From: Pisaster brevispinus
Taxonomy: Eukaryota; Echinodermata; Asteroidea; Forcipulatida; Asteriidae
Length of the DNA: 64,000 nt
Direction: 5' to 3'
Assembly (NCBI GenBank): GCA_023634235.1
Contig: JAMKCF010000063.1
Coordinates: forward strand, 186,001-250,000
The notes under the pieces were generated by a model. It was given only the letters and a program-made list of their open reading frames with translations. It did no database searches and was not told the DNA's origin. Shown piece after piece: positions 25,025-36,282 of the stretch. Each line of letters begins with the position of its first letter. The first letter of the stretch is position 1. A program made the position numbers and the translations under genes.

Positions 25025-25057
25025 TGACGTAGCTGACGTCGCATTCTAGTGACGTAA
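25025..25057 (+). promoter_or_regulatory. cluster of three CRE/ATF-like sites
   Basis: TGACGTAG (25025), TGACGTCG (25034) and TGACGTAA (25050) lie within 33 bases and about 110-145 bases upstream of the signal-peptide ATG at 25169. TGACGT is the core bound by CREB/ATF bZIP proteins. Role inferred from sequence and position only. Confidence 0.5.
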
Positions 25058-25168
25058 TTTTTAATGGTCATGTAGCTTGTTTTATTGTACAGCGCCCTCA
25101 CAGCAAAAAACTAGCGTTTGGAATTTTCGCGGGGTTTCTCCAGCATTATTTTGCTTTACGAAGACAAG

Positions 25169-25278
25169 ATGACACCTCGGGTTTCTGTCGTTTTTGCTGT
25201 TGTTGTTCTTCTTCTTCATTTTGAATGCAGCCTTCGAATGATTGAAGATGTAGGCACTGCATGTGTGCGAATGTTCAG
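25169..25278 (+). CDS. first exon with signal peptide
   Basis: ATG at 25169 opens MTPRVSVVFAVVVLLLHFEC followed by SLRMIEDVGTACVRMF, and the exon ends TTCAG/GTAAAT after 110 bases (two bases into a codon). The N-terminus has a basic residue, a hydrophobic run of about 12 residues and a small-residue cleavage region, so the product should enter the secretory pathway. The upstream CRE-like cluster and the strong donor support a real gene start. I do not recognise the protein. The next exon is uncertain: the 135-base modules downstream (from 25740) have a matching phase. Confidence 0.6.
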
Positions 25279-25739
25279 GTAAATTTCACTTTATTCTACT
25301 CTTATTCTACGGTTTATCATGTTCGTTTGTGCAGTTAGGTTTGTTTCTCTGCGGACAAGGTTACGATCATTACAACAAACAAACACTAAACAGTGGTGGC
25401 AGCAACGTTTGTCAGTGAAGACAGTGGCGAGAATGCTAATATTAGTCAAGTCGGGAGCACTCATTCTGGTTTAGTCTGGTTTGGAAATTATGTCTGCAGC
25501 ACGGAATAATATAACTTTATTCATCTCTATCATCATCTATGAATTCCAGTTCTCAGAGACATTTTGTGAACTAAATCAACAGTTCAGTTTTCGGTAGGTT
25601 TCTTCTGATCGCTGACTCTGCTCTGGTCAGTCCCTCCTGCTACCAATTGCCAACTTGCCGCTTGTGTGCATATACCATTCTACATTGACTTGCCACAGTC
25701 CTAAAGAAAAAGTTATACTTACAAAATCTGTGTCTGCAG

Positions 25740-25883
25740 TTTCTTCCCAGAACATAATTATTTTCAAACTTTTTATATGTGTTCTTCTGAATTGTCTTTG
25801 TCCAGTCATGCCTATTGGCACAGCTATTTCTTCATGAGTTTGTGCTGTGTGTGTCGCCTCTACATCCCATGGCCCATGAAAAG
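25740..25883. other. exon-like module copy 1 (144 bp)
   Basis: The most diverged copy, with a 9-base (three-codon) insertion relative to the rest, so the frame is kept. On the plus strand it is bounded by TGTCTGCAG and AAAAG/GTACAA. On the minus strand the same DNA reads open through FWEETADTDF to a TTTT/GTAAGT donor just beyond. Confidence 0.5.
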
Positions 25884-26450
25884 GTACAATTGAGTATTAT
25901 AAAAGGTATAACACTTCCTAACTTAATTCTTGACGCTTGTTAAACCCTATCAATATTTGAAGTTTATTGATTATTTCCTTAATGAATCAAGTCTTATATC
26001 AGTGGGATCTTGTTTTAATTCTCGATTGCACCTGAGAAAGTTCAGGCTTTTTGAGTTTTTGCCATTCACTTATAGTTTGGAGACTTTCAGACTTTCTGAT
26101 AACAAGCCCAGTCTGTTCTGTGAGGTCTGCATCACTGGACCGCTAGGCCACAACACTCCACTAATTATTGTAGAACAGAACAAGGGATGAATGCATAGTC
26201 AGATTATGGGTCAGGCTCAATCCAGGTTGGATTTTGAGCAGCGGAGGCAAACTTATAATTTCAAAATCCGTTGGAGTTAAGTGACCAAGTGTAAAACAAA
26301 CTTGATTTGGTCAGACGTCTTCACTGATCTCTGGTCAGTCCCTCCTGCTACCAATTGCCCACTTGCCACTTGTGTGTGCATATTCCATTCTATCTTGACT
26401 TGACACAGTTCTAAACAAAAAAGTTACACTTACAAAATTTGTGTCTGCAG

Positions 26451-26585
26451 TTTCTTCCCAGAACTTAACTATTTCCAAAGTTTTCATATGTGTTCTTTTG
26501 AATTGTCTTTGTCCAGTAGGCACAGCTATTTCTTCATGAGTTTGTGCTGTCTGTGTCAGCTCTTCATCCCACGGCTCATGAAAAG
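26451..26585. other. exon-like module copy 2 (135 bp)
   Basis: Plus strand: acceptor-like GTCTGCAG before and AAAAG/GTACG after, entering and leaving two bases into a codon, so the exon is symmetric and matches the phase of the 25169-25278 exon. Minus strand: open as PWDEELTQTAQTHEEIAVPT and RTHMKTLEIVKFWEETADTN, leading to TTTT/GTAAGT. The composition of the minus-strand reading looks more like an ordinary soluble protein. Confidence 0.5.
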
Positions 26586-26864
26586 GTACGATTGAGTATT
26601 ATTAAAGGTATAATACAGGATTGGTAGATCTGGTAGAAGAGAGAGTTTGTGAACTAAATCAACAGTTCAGTTTTCAGGAGGTTTCTTCTTCCCCATAATT
26701 TTTTCTGATGGTAGTCAGCTTGAAAAGCTCTATGGAATTCGCCCCTTGTTCCAGGGCTTGAATTTGTTGTGGAAATCCACAAGAACGCAGGGCTTGCATG
26801 TTGCTTAAAATATGCACTAGACAAGAATTTCTATGACAAGACCAGAATCAAAGAGAGAAATCCA

Positions 26865-27074
26865 TTATCTACACAGTTTAACATGTAAACTGTTTTTATC
26901 TGAACAAGCACTGACACGAGTGATTTCATTTGTCTTATGGGGTGGGTAGTTCAATAACAGAATTGGAAGATACTTAGCAGATTGACTCAAAGTTAACAGT
27001 GGATTTATATCTTTCTTCCTCAAGTTACTACTTAGTGATGTACATGTACTTTTTGTATAATTTGCAACTGACAA
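26865..27074 (-). other. recurring minus-strand open module N
   Basis: Open as SSNLRKKDINPLLTLSQSAK followed by YLPILLLNYPPHKTNEITRV and SACSDKN, then a stop. Further copies are at 28836-29075, 30086-30292 and about 31900-32105; a truncated one is near 33605-33680. Conservation of the open frame in four copies suggests a former or present exon. No family recognised, and no splice sites are certain. Confidence 0.4.
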
Positions 27075-27313
27075 ATTTTTTAAGACATTCTGACTGGTCT
27101 GGTCATTAGTTTACTGGCCAGACTCTAAAATTACTGGCCTCGGGTCTGCGTTCCAACTCGAAATGATGGTCTTTGCTCCTGCAGGGTTATGATGTTGCTT
27201 GCCACTCGTCAGAATTTAGTGTGTAAGAGATGAATTTAATTTTCGAATAAACACTTTCATCTGTGTCTAGCTGTTTGTTGGAGGTGAATTTGCCCCGCAA
27301 TCCAGCTCATATA

Positions 27314-27996
27314 CAGTCGACTCCCGTTAATACGAGGTCCGCCGGACTGGCCTGTTTTCCTCGTATTATCCGAACCTCGTCTTAAACACAGCGCACTATT
27401 TACACGTACAAAACATGTACTGTATACACACGTCGTCATAGTGCATGCACTACACACGTGTCTAGGCTAGAACGGAGCGGTTGGCTACAGTTCTTACGAG
27501 CATCCTGTACACAAAAATATTAATGATAAATGCAATTTTGTTGACTACGATCATAGAAATGTAATATTTTGTATAACTCAAAATAAAAATCATAGCAAAG
27601 TCATGTCAAACTTGCCGTTCATGTGACCATGATGTGACAGATTCGATACTGCGTAGCGCCTATGCTGAACGTTGTTTTCGCTGGTAGCCGCTAGGCGTGT
27701 AGGCGAAGTAGTATTTCAAGCATATGTTACCAGCGTAATGTTTCTGATTTTTGGATCGGACGGAACCGTGTAGCCTGTCCGATCCGATAAATAGTTTGGC
27801 CACAAGCATGTAATTTCAGAAACTTAGCTGACTGAACGGTAAGCTTTTACGCAACAATATTTTTCCGATCTCGCTTTAAAAGTAAAAAACAATACATTTT
27901 GTCATCATAGGGCTGCAAAAATACCTCATATTATCCGTGTTCTTGTATTAACTGGCGTCTTGTATCTACCGAGCTCGTATTAACGAGAGTCGACTG
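27314..27996. mobile_element. pogo/Tigger-like MITE with TA duplication
   Basis: Terminal inverted repeats CAGTCGACTCCCGTTAATACG and its complement CGTATTAACGAGAGTCGACTG are flanked by TA on each side (27312-27313 and 27997-27998). The paralogous units read CTCATATACATTGTC without the insert, proving insertion at a TA. The TIR start CAGTCGA and the TA target fit pogo/Tigger-type Tc1-mariner elements. It has no transposase frame. It interrupts a copy of module T. Confidence 0.85.
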
Positions 27997-28456
27997 TACA
28001 TTGTCAAAGAACTGTTTTTTGCCATCCTTAGAGCAGCCAACTCTCCCTGTCTGCGGATAGTTTCCTGAAAATAAATCCATATTTTCATGTTCAGATAAAA
28101 ACAATTGAAAATCTCCCCAATTATTTTAGGTTTTCCCATGTTCTTCATATCGCCCAGATTATTGTAGAAAATTTCCTTGACTGCAAGATGAAAATGTTGG
28201 CAGCTTGACCTTGGAGTGGTTGTTCGCGTATAAGATCTTCTCTTGAAACCGTACACTTCCTAACTTAATTCTTGACGCTTGTTAAACCCTATCAATATTT
28301 GAAGTTTTCTGATAATTGCCTTAATGAATCAAGTTTTATATCAGTGGGATCTTGTTTGAATTCTTGATTGCACCTGAGAAAGTTCATATACCATTCTATC
28401 TTGACTTGCCACAGTCCTAAACAAAAAAGTTATACTTACAAAATTTGTGTCTGCAG

Positions 28457-28591
28457 TTTCTTCCCAGAACTGAATTATTTCCAAACTTTTCCTATGTGTT
28501 CTTTTGAATTGTCTTTGTCCAGTAGGCACAGCTATTTCTTCATGGGTTTGTGCTGTCTGTGTCAGCTCTTCATCCCACGGCTCATGAAAAG
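28457..28591. other. exon-like module copy 3
   Basis: Open on both strands. The sequence just before it has been trimmed so that it follows CACCTGAGAAAGTTC directly, unlike copies 2, 5, 6 and 8. Confidence 0.45.
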
Positions 28592-29676
28592 GTACGATTG
28601 AGTTTTATTAAAGATATAATACAGGAGAGGTAGATCTGGTAGAAGAGAGAGTTTGTGAACTAAATCAAAAGTTCAGTTTTCGGGAGGTTTCTTCTCCATA
28701 TTTTCTTCTGACGGTAGTCAGCTTGAAAAGCCCTATGGAATTCGCCCCTTGTTCCAGGGCTTGAATTTGTTGTGGAAATCCACAAGAACGCAGGGCTTGC
28801 ATGTTGCTTAAGGTATGCACTAGACAAAATTTCTGTTACAAGACCAGAAATAAAGAGAGAAATCCATTATCTACACAGTTTAACATGTAAACTGTTTTTA
28901 TCTGAACAAGCACTGACACAAGAGTGATTACATTTGTCTTATGGGGTGGGTAGTTCAATAACAGAGTTAGAAGATACTTAGCAGATTGACTCAAAGTTAA
29001 CAGTGGATTTATATCTTTCTTCCTCAAGTTACTACTTAGTGATGTACATGTACATTTTGTATAAGTTACTGACAAATTTTATAAGACCTTCGGACTGGTC
29101 TGGTCATTAGTTTACTGGCCAGACTCTAAAATTACTGGCCTCGGGTCTGCGTTCCAACTCGAAATGATGGCCTTTGCTCCTGCAGGGTTATGATGTTGCT
29201 TGCCACTTGTCAGAATTTAGTGTGTGAGAGCTGAATTTAATTTCCGAATAGACACTTTCGTCTGTGTCTAGCTGTTTGTTAGAGGTGAATTTGCCCCGCA
29301 ATCCAGCTCATATACATTGTCAAAGAACTGTTTTTTTTGCCATCTTTAGAGCAGCCAACTCTCCCTGTTTCCGCGGATAGTTTCCTAGAAAATTTCCTTG
29401 ACTGCAAGATGAAAGAGTTGGCAGCTTGACATTAGAGTGGTTGTTCGCGTATAAGATCTTCTCTTGAAATCGTACACTTCCTAACTTAATTCTTGACGCA
29501 TGTTAAACCCTATCAATATTTGAAGTTTATTGATAATTGCCTTAATGAATCAAGTCTTATATCAGTGGGATCTTGTTAGAATTCTTGATTGCACCTGAGA
29601 AAGTTCTATACCATTCTATCTTGACTTGCCACAGTCCTAAACAAAAAAGTTACACTTGCAAAATCTGTGTCTGCAG

Positions 29677-29811
29677 TTTCTTCCCAGAACTTAATTATTT
29701 CCAAACTATTCATATGCGTTCTTTTGAATTGTCTTTGTCCAGTAGGCACAGCTATTTCTTCATGGGTTTGTGCTGTCTGTGTCAGCTCTTCATCCCACGG
29801 CTCATGAAAAG
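29677..29811. other. exon-like module copy 4
   Basis: Open on both strands. The minus-strand donor is GC-type (GCAAGT). It shares the upstream truncation seen in copy 3. Confidence 0.45.
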
Positions 29812-30312
29812 GTACGATTGAGTATTATTAAAGGTATAATACAGGAGTGGTAGATCTGGTAGAAGAGAGAGTTTGTGAACTAAATCAACAGTTCAGTTTT
29901 CAGGAGGTTTCTTCTCCATATTTTTTCTGACGGTAGTCAGCTTGAAAAGCGCTATGGAATTCGCCCCTTGTTCTAGGGCTTGAATTTGTTGTGGAAATCC
30001 ACAAGAACGCAGGGCTTGCATGTTGATTAAAGTATGCACTAGACAAAAATTATGTTACAAGACCAGAATCAAAGAGAGAAATCCATTATCTATACAGTTT
30101 AACATGTAAAGTGTTTTTATCTGAACAAGCACTGACACGAGTGATTTCATTTGTCTTATGGGGTGGGTAGTTCAATAACAGAATTGGAAGATACTTAGCA
30201 GATTGACTCAAAAGTAACAAGGGATTTATATCTTTCTTCCTCAAGTTACTACTAAGTGATGTACATGTACATTTTGTATAAGTAACTGACAAATTTTATA
30301 AGACCTTCGGAC

Positions 30313-30455
30313 TGGTCTGGTCATTAGTTTACTGGCCAGACTCTAAAATTACTGGCCTTTCATTACTGGTCATTAGTTTACTGGCCAGACTCTAAAATTA
30401 CTGGCCTTTAATTACTGGTCATTAGTTTACTGGCCAGACTCTAAATTTACTGGCC
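30313..30455 (+). repeat. 49-bp unit tandemly triplicated
   Basis: The phrase ACTGGTCATTAGTTTACTGG followed by CCAGACTCTAAAATTACTGG occurs three times in a row here, against once in the other units. A local expansion inside one array unit. Confidence 0.8.
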
Positions 30456-31490
30456 TCGGGTCTGTGTTCCAACTCGAAATAATGGCCTTTGCAACTGCAG
30501 GGTTTTGATGTTGCATGCCACTTGTTAGAATTTAGTGTTTGAGAGCTGAATTTAATTTTTGAATAAACACTTTCATCTGTGTCTAGCTGTTTGTTGGAGG
30601 TGAATTTGCCCCGCAATCCAGCTCATATACATGGTCAAAGAACTGGGTTTTTTTGCCATCCTTAGAGCAGCCAACTCTCCCTGTCTGCGGATAGTTCCCT
30701 GAAAATAAATCCATCTTTCCATGTTCAAATAAACAAATTTGAAAATTTCCCCAATTATTTTAGGTTTCCCCCATGTTCTTCATATCGCCCAGATTATTGT
30801 AGAAAATTTCCTTGACTGCAAGATGAAAATGTTGGCAGCTTGACCTTAGAGTGGTTGTTCGCGTATAAGATCTTCTCTTGAAATCGTACACTTCCGAACT
30901 TAATTCTTGACGCTTGTTTAACCCTATCAATATTTGAAGTTTATTGATAATTTCTTTAATGAATCAAGTCTTATATCAGTGGGATCTTGTTTGAATTCTC
31001 GATTGCACCTGAGACAGAAAAAGTTCAGGCTTTTTGAGTTTTTGCCATTCACTTATAGTTTGGAGACTTTCAGATCATATATGCAGGCGACGCAGGCTAA
31101 TGGAACCACATTTAAAGTGTCCTTTTGTGTTGTTATGATAACAAGCCCAGTCTGTTCAGTGAGGTCTGCATCACTGGACCGCTAGGCCACAACACTCCAC
31201 TAATTATTGTAGATCTGAACAAGGGTTGAATGCATAGTCAGATTATGGGTCAGGCTCAATCCACGTTGGATTTCGAGCAGCGGAGGCAAACTTATAATTT
31301 CAAAATCCATTGGAGTTAAGTGACTAAGTGTAAAAAAAAACTTAATTTGGTCAGACGTCGTCACTTATCTCTGGTCAGTCCCTCCTGCTACCAATTGCCC
31401 ACTTGCCACTTGTGTGTGCATATTCCATTCTATCTTGACTTGACACAGTTCTAAACAAAAAAGTTACACTTGCAAAATCTGTGTCTGCAG

Positions 31491-31625
31491 TTTCTTCCCA
31501 GAACTTAATTATTTCCAAAGTTTTCATATGCGTTCTTTTGAATTGTCTTTGTCCAGTAGGCACAGCTATTTCTTCATGAGTTTGTGCTGTCTGTGTCAGC
31601 TCTTCATCCCACGGCTCATGAAAAG
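31491..31625. other. exon-like module copy 5
   Basis: Open on both strands, with GC-type minus-strand donor. It sits in a full-length unit with the CTGGACCGCTAGGCC segment about 310 bases upstream. Confidence 0.45.
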
Positions 31626-32302
31626 GTACGATTGAGTATTATTAAAGGTATAATACAGGAGTGGTAGATCTGGTAGAAGAGAGAGTTTGTGAACTAAATT
31701 AAAAGTTCAGTTTTCGGGAGGTTTCTTCTTCCCCATATTTTTTTCTGACGGTAGTCAGCTTGAAAAGCCCTATGGAATTCGCCCCTTGTTCTAGGGCTTG
31801 AATTTGTTGTGGAAATCCACAAGAACGCAGGGCTTGCATGTTGCTTAAAGTATGGACTAGACAAAATTTCTGTTACAAGACCAGAATCAAAGAGAGAAAT
31901 CCATTATCTACACAGTTTAACAAGTAAACTGTTTTTATCTTAACAAGCACTGACACGAGTGATTTCATTTGTCTTATGGGGTGGGTAGTTCAATAACAGA
32001 GTTGGAAGATACTTAGCAGATTGACTCAAAGTTAACAGTGGATTTATATCTTTCTTCCTCAAGTTACTACTTAGTGATGTACATGTACTTTTTGTATAAG
32101 TAACTGACAAATTTTATAAGACCTTTGGACTGGTCTGGTCATTAGTTTACTGGCCAGACTCTAAAATTACTGGCCTCGGGTCTGCGTTCCAACTCGAAAT
32201 GATGGCCTTTGCTCCTGCAGGGTTATGATGTTGCTTGCCACTCGTCAGAATTTAGTGTGTGAGAGCTGAATTTAATTTTCGAATGAACACTTTCATCTGT
32301 GT

Positions 32303-32418
32303 CTAGCTGTTTGTTGGAGGTGAATTTGCCCCGCAATTCAGCTCATACACATTGTCAAAGAACTGTTTTTTTGCCATCCTTAGAGCAGCCAACTCTCCCT
32401 GTTTCTGCGGATAGTTCC
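32303..32418 (-). other. recurring minus-strand terminal-exon-like module T
   Basis: After a TTATTTTTAG acceptor on the minus strand it reads, two bases in, NYPQKQGELAALRMAKKQFF then DNVYELNCGANSPPTNS and TAG. Other copies are at about 34028-34146 and 35398-35515 (in frame), 30585-30698, 29268-29390 and 27267-28078 (frameshifted by changes in a run of A, and the last one split by a pogo-type insertion). Looks like the last exon of an unrecognised gene in repeated copies. Confidence 0.45.
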
Positions 32419-33204
32419 CTAAAAATAAATCCATCTTTCCATGTTCAGATAAACAAATTTGAAAATCTCCCCAATTATTTTAGGTTTTCCCCCATGTTCT
32501 TCATATCGCCCAGATTAGTGTAGAAAATTTCCTTGACTGCAAGATGAAAAATGTTGGCAGCTTGACCTTTTAGAGTGGTTGTTCGCGAATAAGATCTTCT
32601 CTTGAAGTCGTACACTTCCTAACTTAATTCTTGACGCACGTTAAACCCTATCAATATTTGAAGTTTATTGATAATTTTCTTAATGAATCAAGTCTTATAT
32701 CAGTGGGATCTTGTTTGAATTCTTGATTGCACCTGAGAAAGTTCAGGCTTTTTGAGTTTTTGACATTCACTTATAGTTTGGAGACTTTCAGATCATATAT
32801 GCAGGCGATGCAGGCTAATGGAACCACATTTAAAGTGTCCTTTTGTGTTATGATAACAAGCCCAGTCTGTTCTGTAAGGTCTGCATCACTGGACCGCTAG
32901 GCCACAACACTCCACTAATTATTGTAGAACAGAACAAGGGATGAATGCATAGTCAGATTATTGGTCAGGCCCAGTCCAGATTGGATTTTGAGCAGCGGAG
33001 GCAAACTTATAATTTCAAAATCCATTGGAGTTAAGTGACTAAGTGTAAAAAAAACTTGGTTTGGTCAGACGTTGTCACTGATCTCTGGTCAGTCCCTCCT
33101 GCTACCAATTGCCCACTTGCCACTTGTGTGTGCATATTCCATTCTATCTTGACTTGACACAGTTCTAAACAAAAAAGTTACACTTACAAAATTTGTGTCT
33201 GCAG

Positions 33205-33339
33205 TTTCTTCCCAGAACTTAATTATTTCCAAACTTTTCATATGTGTTCTTTTGAATTGTCTTTGTCCAGTAGGCACAGCTATTTCTTCTTGGGTTTGTG
33301 CTGTCTGTGTCAGCTCGTCATCCCACGGCTCATGAAAAG
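33205..33339. other. exon-like module copy 6
   Basis: Open on both strands, with the minus-strand GTAAGT donor intact. It differs from copy 5 by a few substitutions. Confidence 0.45.
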
Positions 33340-33693
33340 GTACGATTGAGTATTATTAAAGGTATAATACAGGATTGGTAGATCTTGTAGAAGAGAGTTT
33401 CTGACCTAAATCAACAGTTCAGTTTTCAGGAGGTTTCTTCTTCCCCATATTTTTTTCTGACGGTAGTCAGCTTGAAAAGCCCTATGGAATTCGCCCCTTG
33501 TTCCAGGGCTTGAATTTGATGGGGAAATCCACAAGAATGCAGGGCTTGCATGTTGCTTAAAGTATGCACTAGACAAGAATTTCTGTTACAAGACCAGAAA
33601 TAAAGAGAGAAATCCATTATCTACTCAGTTTAACATGTAAACTGTTTTTATCTGAACAAGCACTGACACAAGAGTGATTTCATTTGTCTGCAG

Positions 33694-33828
33694 TTTCTTC
33701 CCAGAACTTAATTATTTCCAAACTTTTCCTATGTGTTCTTTTAAATTGTCTTTGTCCAGTAGGCACAGCTATTTCTTCATGAGTTTGTGCTGTCTGTGTC
33801 GGCTCGTCATCCCACGGCTCATGAAAAG
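33694..33828. other. exon-like module copy 7, out of place
   Basis: The same 135-base module, but located between CATTTGTCT and AAATTTTATAAGACC, where other units carry about 180 bases beginning TATGGGGTGGGTAG. Only 3-4 flanking bases on each side (GCAG and GTAC) came along. See findings. Confidence 0.6.
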
Positions 33829-34928
33829 GTACAAATTTTATAAGACCTTTGGACTGGTCTGGTCATTAGTTTACTGGCCAGACTCTAAAATTAGTGGCCT
33901 CGGGTCTGCGTTCCAACTCGAAATAATGGCTTTTGCTCCTGCAGGGTAATGACATAGCTTGCCACTCGTCAGAATTTAGTGTGTGAGAGCTGAATTTAAT
34001 TTTCTAATAAACACTTTCATCAGTGTCTAGCTGTTTGTTGGAGGTGAATTTGCCCCGCAATCCAGCTCATATGCATTGTCAAAGAACTGTTTTTTTGCCA
34101 TCCTTAGAGCAGCCAACTCTCCCTGTCTGCGGATAGTTCCCTAGAAATAAATCCATCTTTCCATGTTCAGATAAACAAATTTGAAAATTTCCCGAATTGT
34201 TTTAGGTTTCCCCCATGTTCTTCATATCGCCCAGATTATTGTAGAAAATTTCCTTGACTGCAAGATGAAAATTTTGGCAGCTTGACCTTAGAGTGGTTGT
34301 TTGTGTATAAGATCTTCTCTTGAAATCGTACACTTCCGAACTTAATTCTTGACGCTTGTTGGACCCTATCAATATTTGAAGTTTATTGATAATTGCTTCA
34401 ATGAATCAAGTCTTACATCAGTGGGATCTTGTTTGAACTCTTGATGACACCTGAGAAAGTTCGGCTTTTTGAGTTTTTGCCATTCACTTATAGTTTGAAG
34501 ACTTTCAGATCATAACATATGCAGGCGATGCAGGCTAATGGAACCACATTTAAAGTGTCCTTTTGTGTTGTTCTGATAACAAGCCCAGTCTGTTCTGTAA
34601 GGTCTGCATCACTGGACCGCTAGGCCACAACACTCCACTAATTATTGTAGAACAGAACAAGGGATGAATGCATAGTCAGATTATGGGTCAGGCTCAATCC
34701 AGATTGGATTTTGAGCAGCGGAGGCAAACTTATAATTTCAAAATCCATTGGAGATAAGTGACCAAGTGTAAAAAAAAACTTGATTTGGTCAGACGTCGTC
34801 ACTGATCTCCGGTCAGTCCCTCCTGCTACCAATTGCCCACTTGCAAATTGTGTGTGCATATACCATTCTATCTTGACTTGCCACAGTCCTAAACCAAAAA
34901 GTTACACTTACAAAATCTGTGTCTGCAG

Positions 34929-35063
34929 TTTCTTCCCAGAACTTAATTATTTCCAAAGTTTTCATATGTGTTCTTTTGAATTGTCTTTGTCCAGTAGGCA
35001 CAGCTATTTCTTCATGGGTTTGTGCTGTCTGAGTCGGCTCTTCATCCCATGGCTCATGAAAAG
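34929..35063. other. exon-like module copy 8
   Basis: Open on both strands, with a GTAAGT minus-strand donor. It is the last module before the satellite array. An open plus frame of 97 codons runs through it from 34780. Confidence 0.45.
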
Positions 35064-35151
35064 GTACGATTGAGTATTATTAAAGGTATAATACAGGATT
35101 GGTAGATCTTGTAGAAGAGAAAGTTTGTGACCTAAATCAACAGTTCAGTTT

Positions 35152-35343
35152 TCAGGAGGTTTCTTCTTCCCCATATTTTGTTCTGACATTAGTCACCTTG
35201 AAAAGCCCTATGGAATTCGCCCTTTGTTCCAGGGCTTGCATTTGTTGGGGAAATCCACAAGAATGCAGGGCTTGCATGTTGCTTAAAATATGCACTAGAC
35301 AAGAATTTCTATGACAAGACCAGAAATAAAGAGAGAAATCCAT
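35152..35343 (-). other. recurring minus-strand open module Q
   Basis: Open as SCHRNSCLVHILSNMQALHS then CGFPQQMQALEQRANSIGLF and KVTNVRTKYGEEETS before TGA. Copies: 33426-33617 and about 31722-31860, 29905-30045, 28686-28825 and 26695-26835. The core QALEQGANSI is kept in most. Product unknown. Confidence 0.4.
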
Positions 35344-35804
35344 TATCTACACAGTTTAACATGTAAGGGAGCACGAATAAACACTTTCATCTATGTCTAG
35401 CTGTTTGTTGGAGGTGAATTTGCCCCGCAATCCAACTAATATACATAGTCAAAAAACTGGTTTTTTGCCATCCTTAGAGCAGCCAACTCTTCCTGTTTCT
35501 GCGGATAGTTCCCTGAAAATAAATCCATCTTTCCAGGTTCAGATAAACAAATTTGAAAATCTCCCCAATTATTTTAGGTTTTCCCCCATGTTCTTCATAT
35601 CGCCCAGATTATTGTAGAAAATTTCCTTGACTGTAAGATGAAAATGTTGGCAGCTTCACCTTTTAGAGTGGTTGTTCGCGTATAAGATCTTTTCTTAAAA
35701 TCGTACACTTCCTAACTAAATTCTTGGCGCTTGTTAAACCCTATCAATATTTTCAGCATGTTTTTACCTTGTCCTTTATTTTGGTTGTACCAACCATTTT
35801 CAGA

Positions 35805-35890
35805 TTGGAGTGTGGAGTTCGGAGGTTGGAGTTTGGGGTTTGGAGTTTGGAGTTTGGAAATTGGAGATTTGAGGTTGGTGTTTTGAGATT
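35805..35890 (+). repeat. GGAGTTT heptamer-like tract
   Basis: G/T-rich repeats of GGAGTTT, GGGGTTT and GGAGATT variants (about 8-10 units) directly before the 12-bp satellite. The opposite strand gives the NPKLQ/TLQ-type low-complexity reading. Confidence 0.7.
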
Positions 35891-36282
35891 GAGGCATCTG
35901 GTTGATAGCTTCCAGTTGTAGTCTCAGTTGTAGTCCCAGTTGTAGCCCCAGTTGTAGCCCCAGTTGTAGCCCCAGTTGTAGCCCCAGTTGTAGCCCCAGT
36001 TGTAGCCCCAGTTGTAGCCCCAGTTGTAGCCCCAGTTGTAGCCCCAGTTGTAGCCCCAGTTGTAGCCCCAGTTGTAGCCCCAGTTGTAGCCCCAGTTGTA
36101 GCCCGAGTTGTAGCCCCAGTTGTAGCCCCAGTTGTAGCCCCAGTTGTAGCCCCAGTTGTAGCCCCAGTTGTAGCCCCAGTTGTAGCCCCAGTTGTAGCCC
36201 CAGTTGTAGCCCCAGTTGTAGCCCCAGTTGTAGCCCCAGTTGTAGCCCCAGTTGTAGCCCCAGTTGTAGCCCCAGTTGTAGC

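Larger units (their letters stand above)
25530..35740. repeat. tandem array of 1-2 kb units with exon-like modules
   Basis: Six to seven units recur in the same order: the 135-base module, then GTGGTAGATCTGGTAGAAGA, a segment with GGAATTCGCCCCTTGTTC, AACATGTAAACTGTTTTTATC, TTACTGGCCAGACTCTAAA, CCGCAATCCAGCTCATATAC, TTCCTTGACTGCAAGATG, and CACTTCCTAACTTAATTCTTG. Units differ by deletions. The units starting near 25.9, 30.9, 32.6 and 34.3 kb also carry a segment with CACTGGACCGCTAGGCCACA. Several modules stay open in most copies, mostly on the minus strand (described separately), which suggests a duplicated gene fragment rather than a simple satellite. Its identity is unknown to me. Confidence 0.75.
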
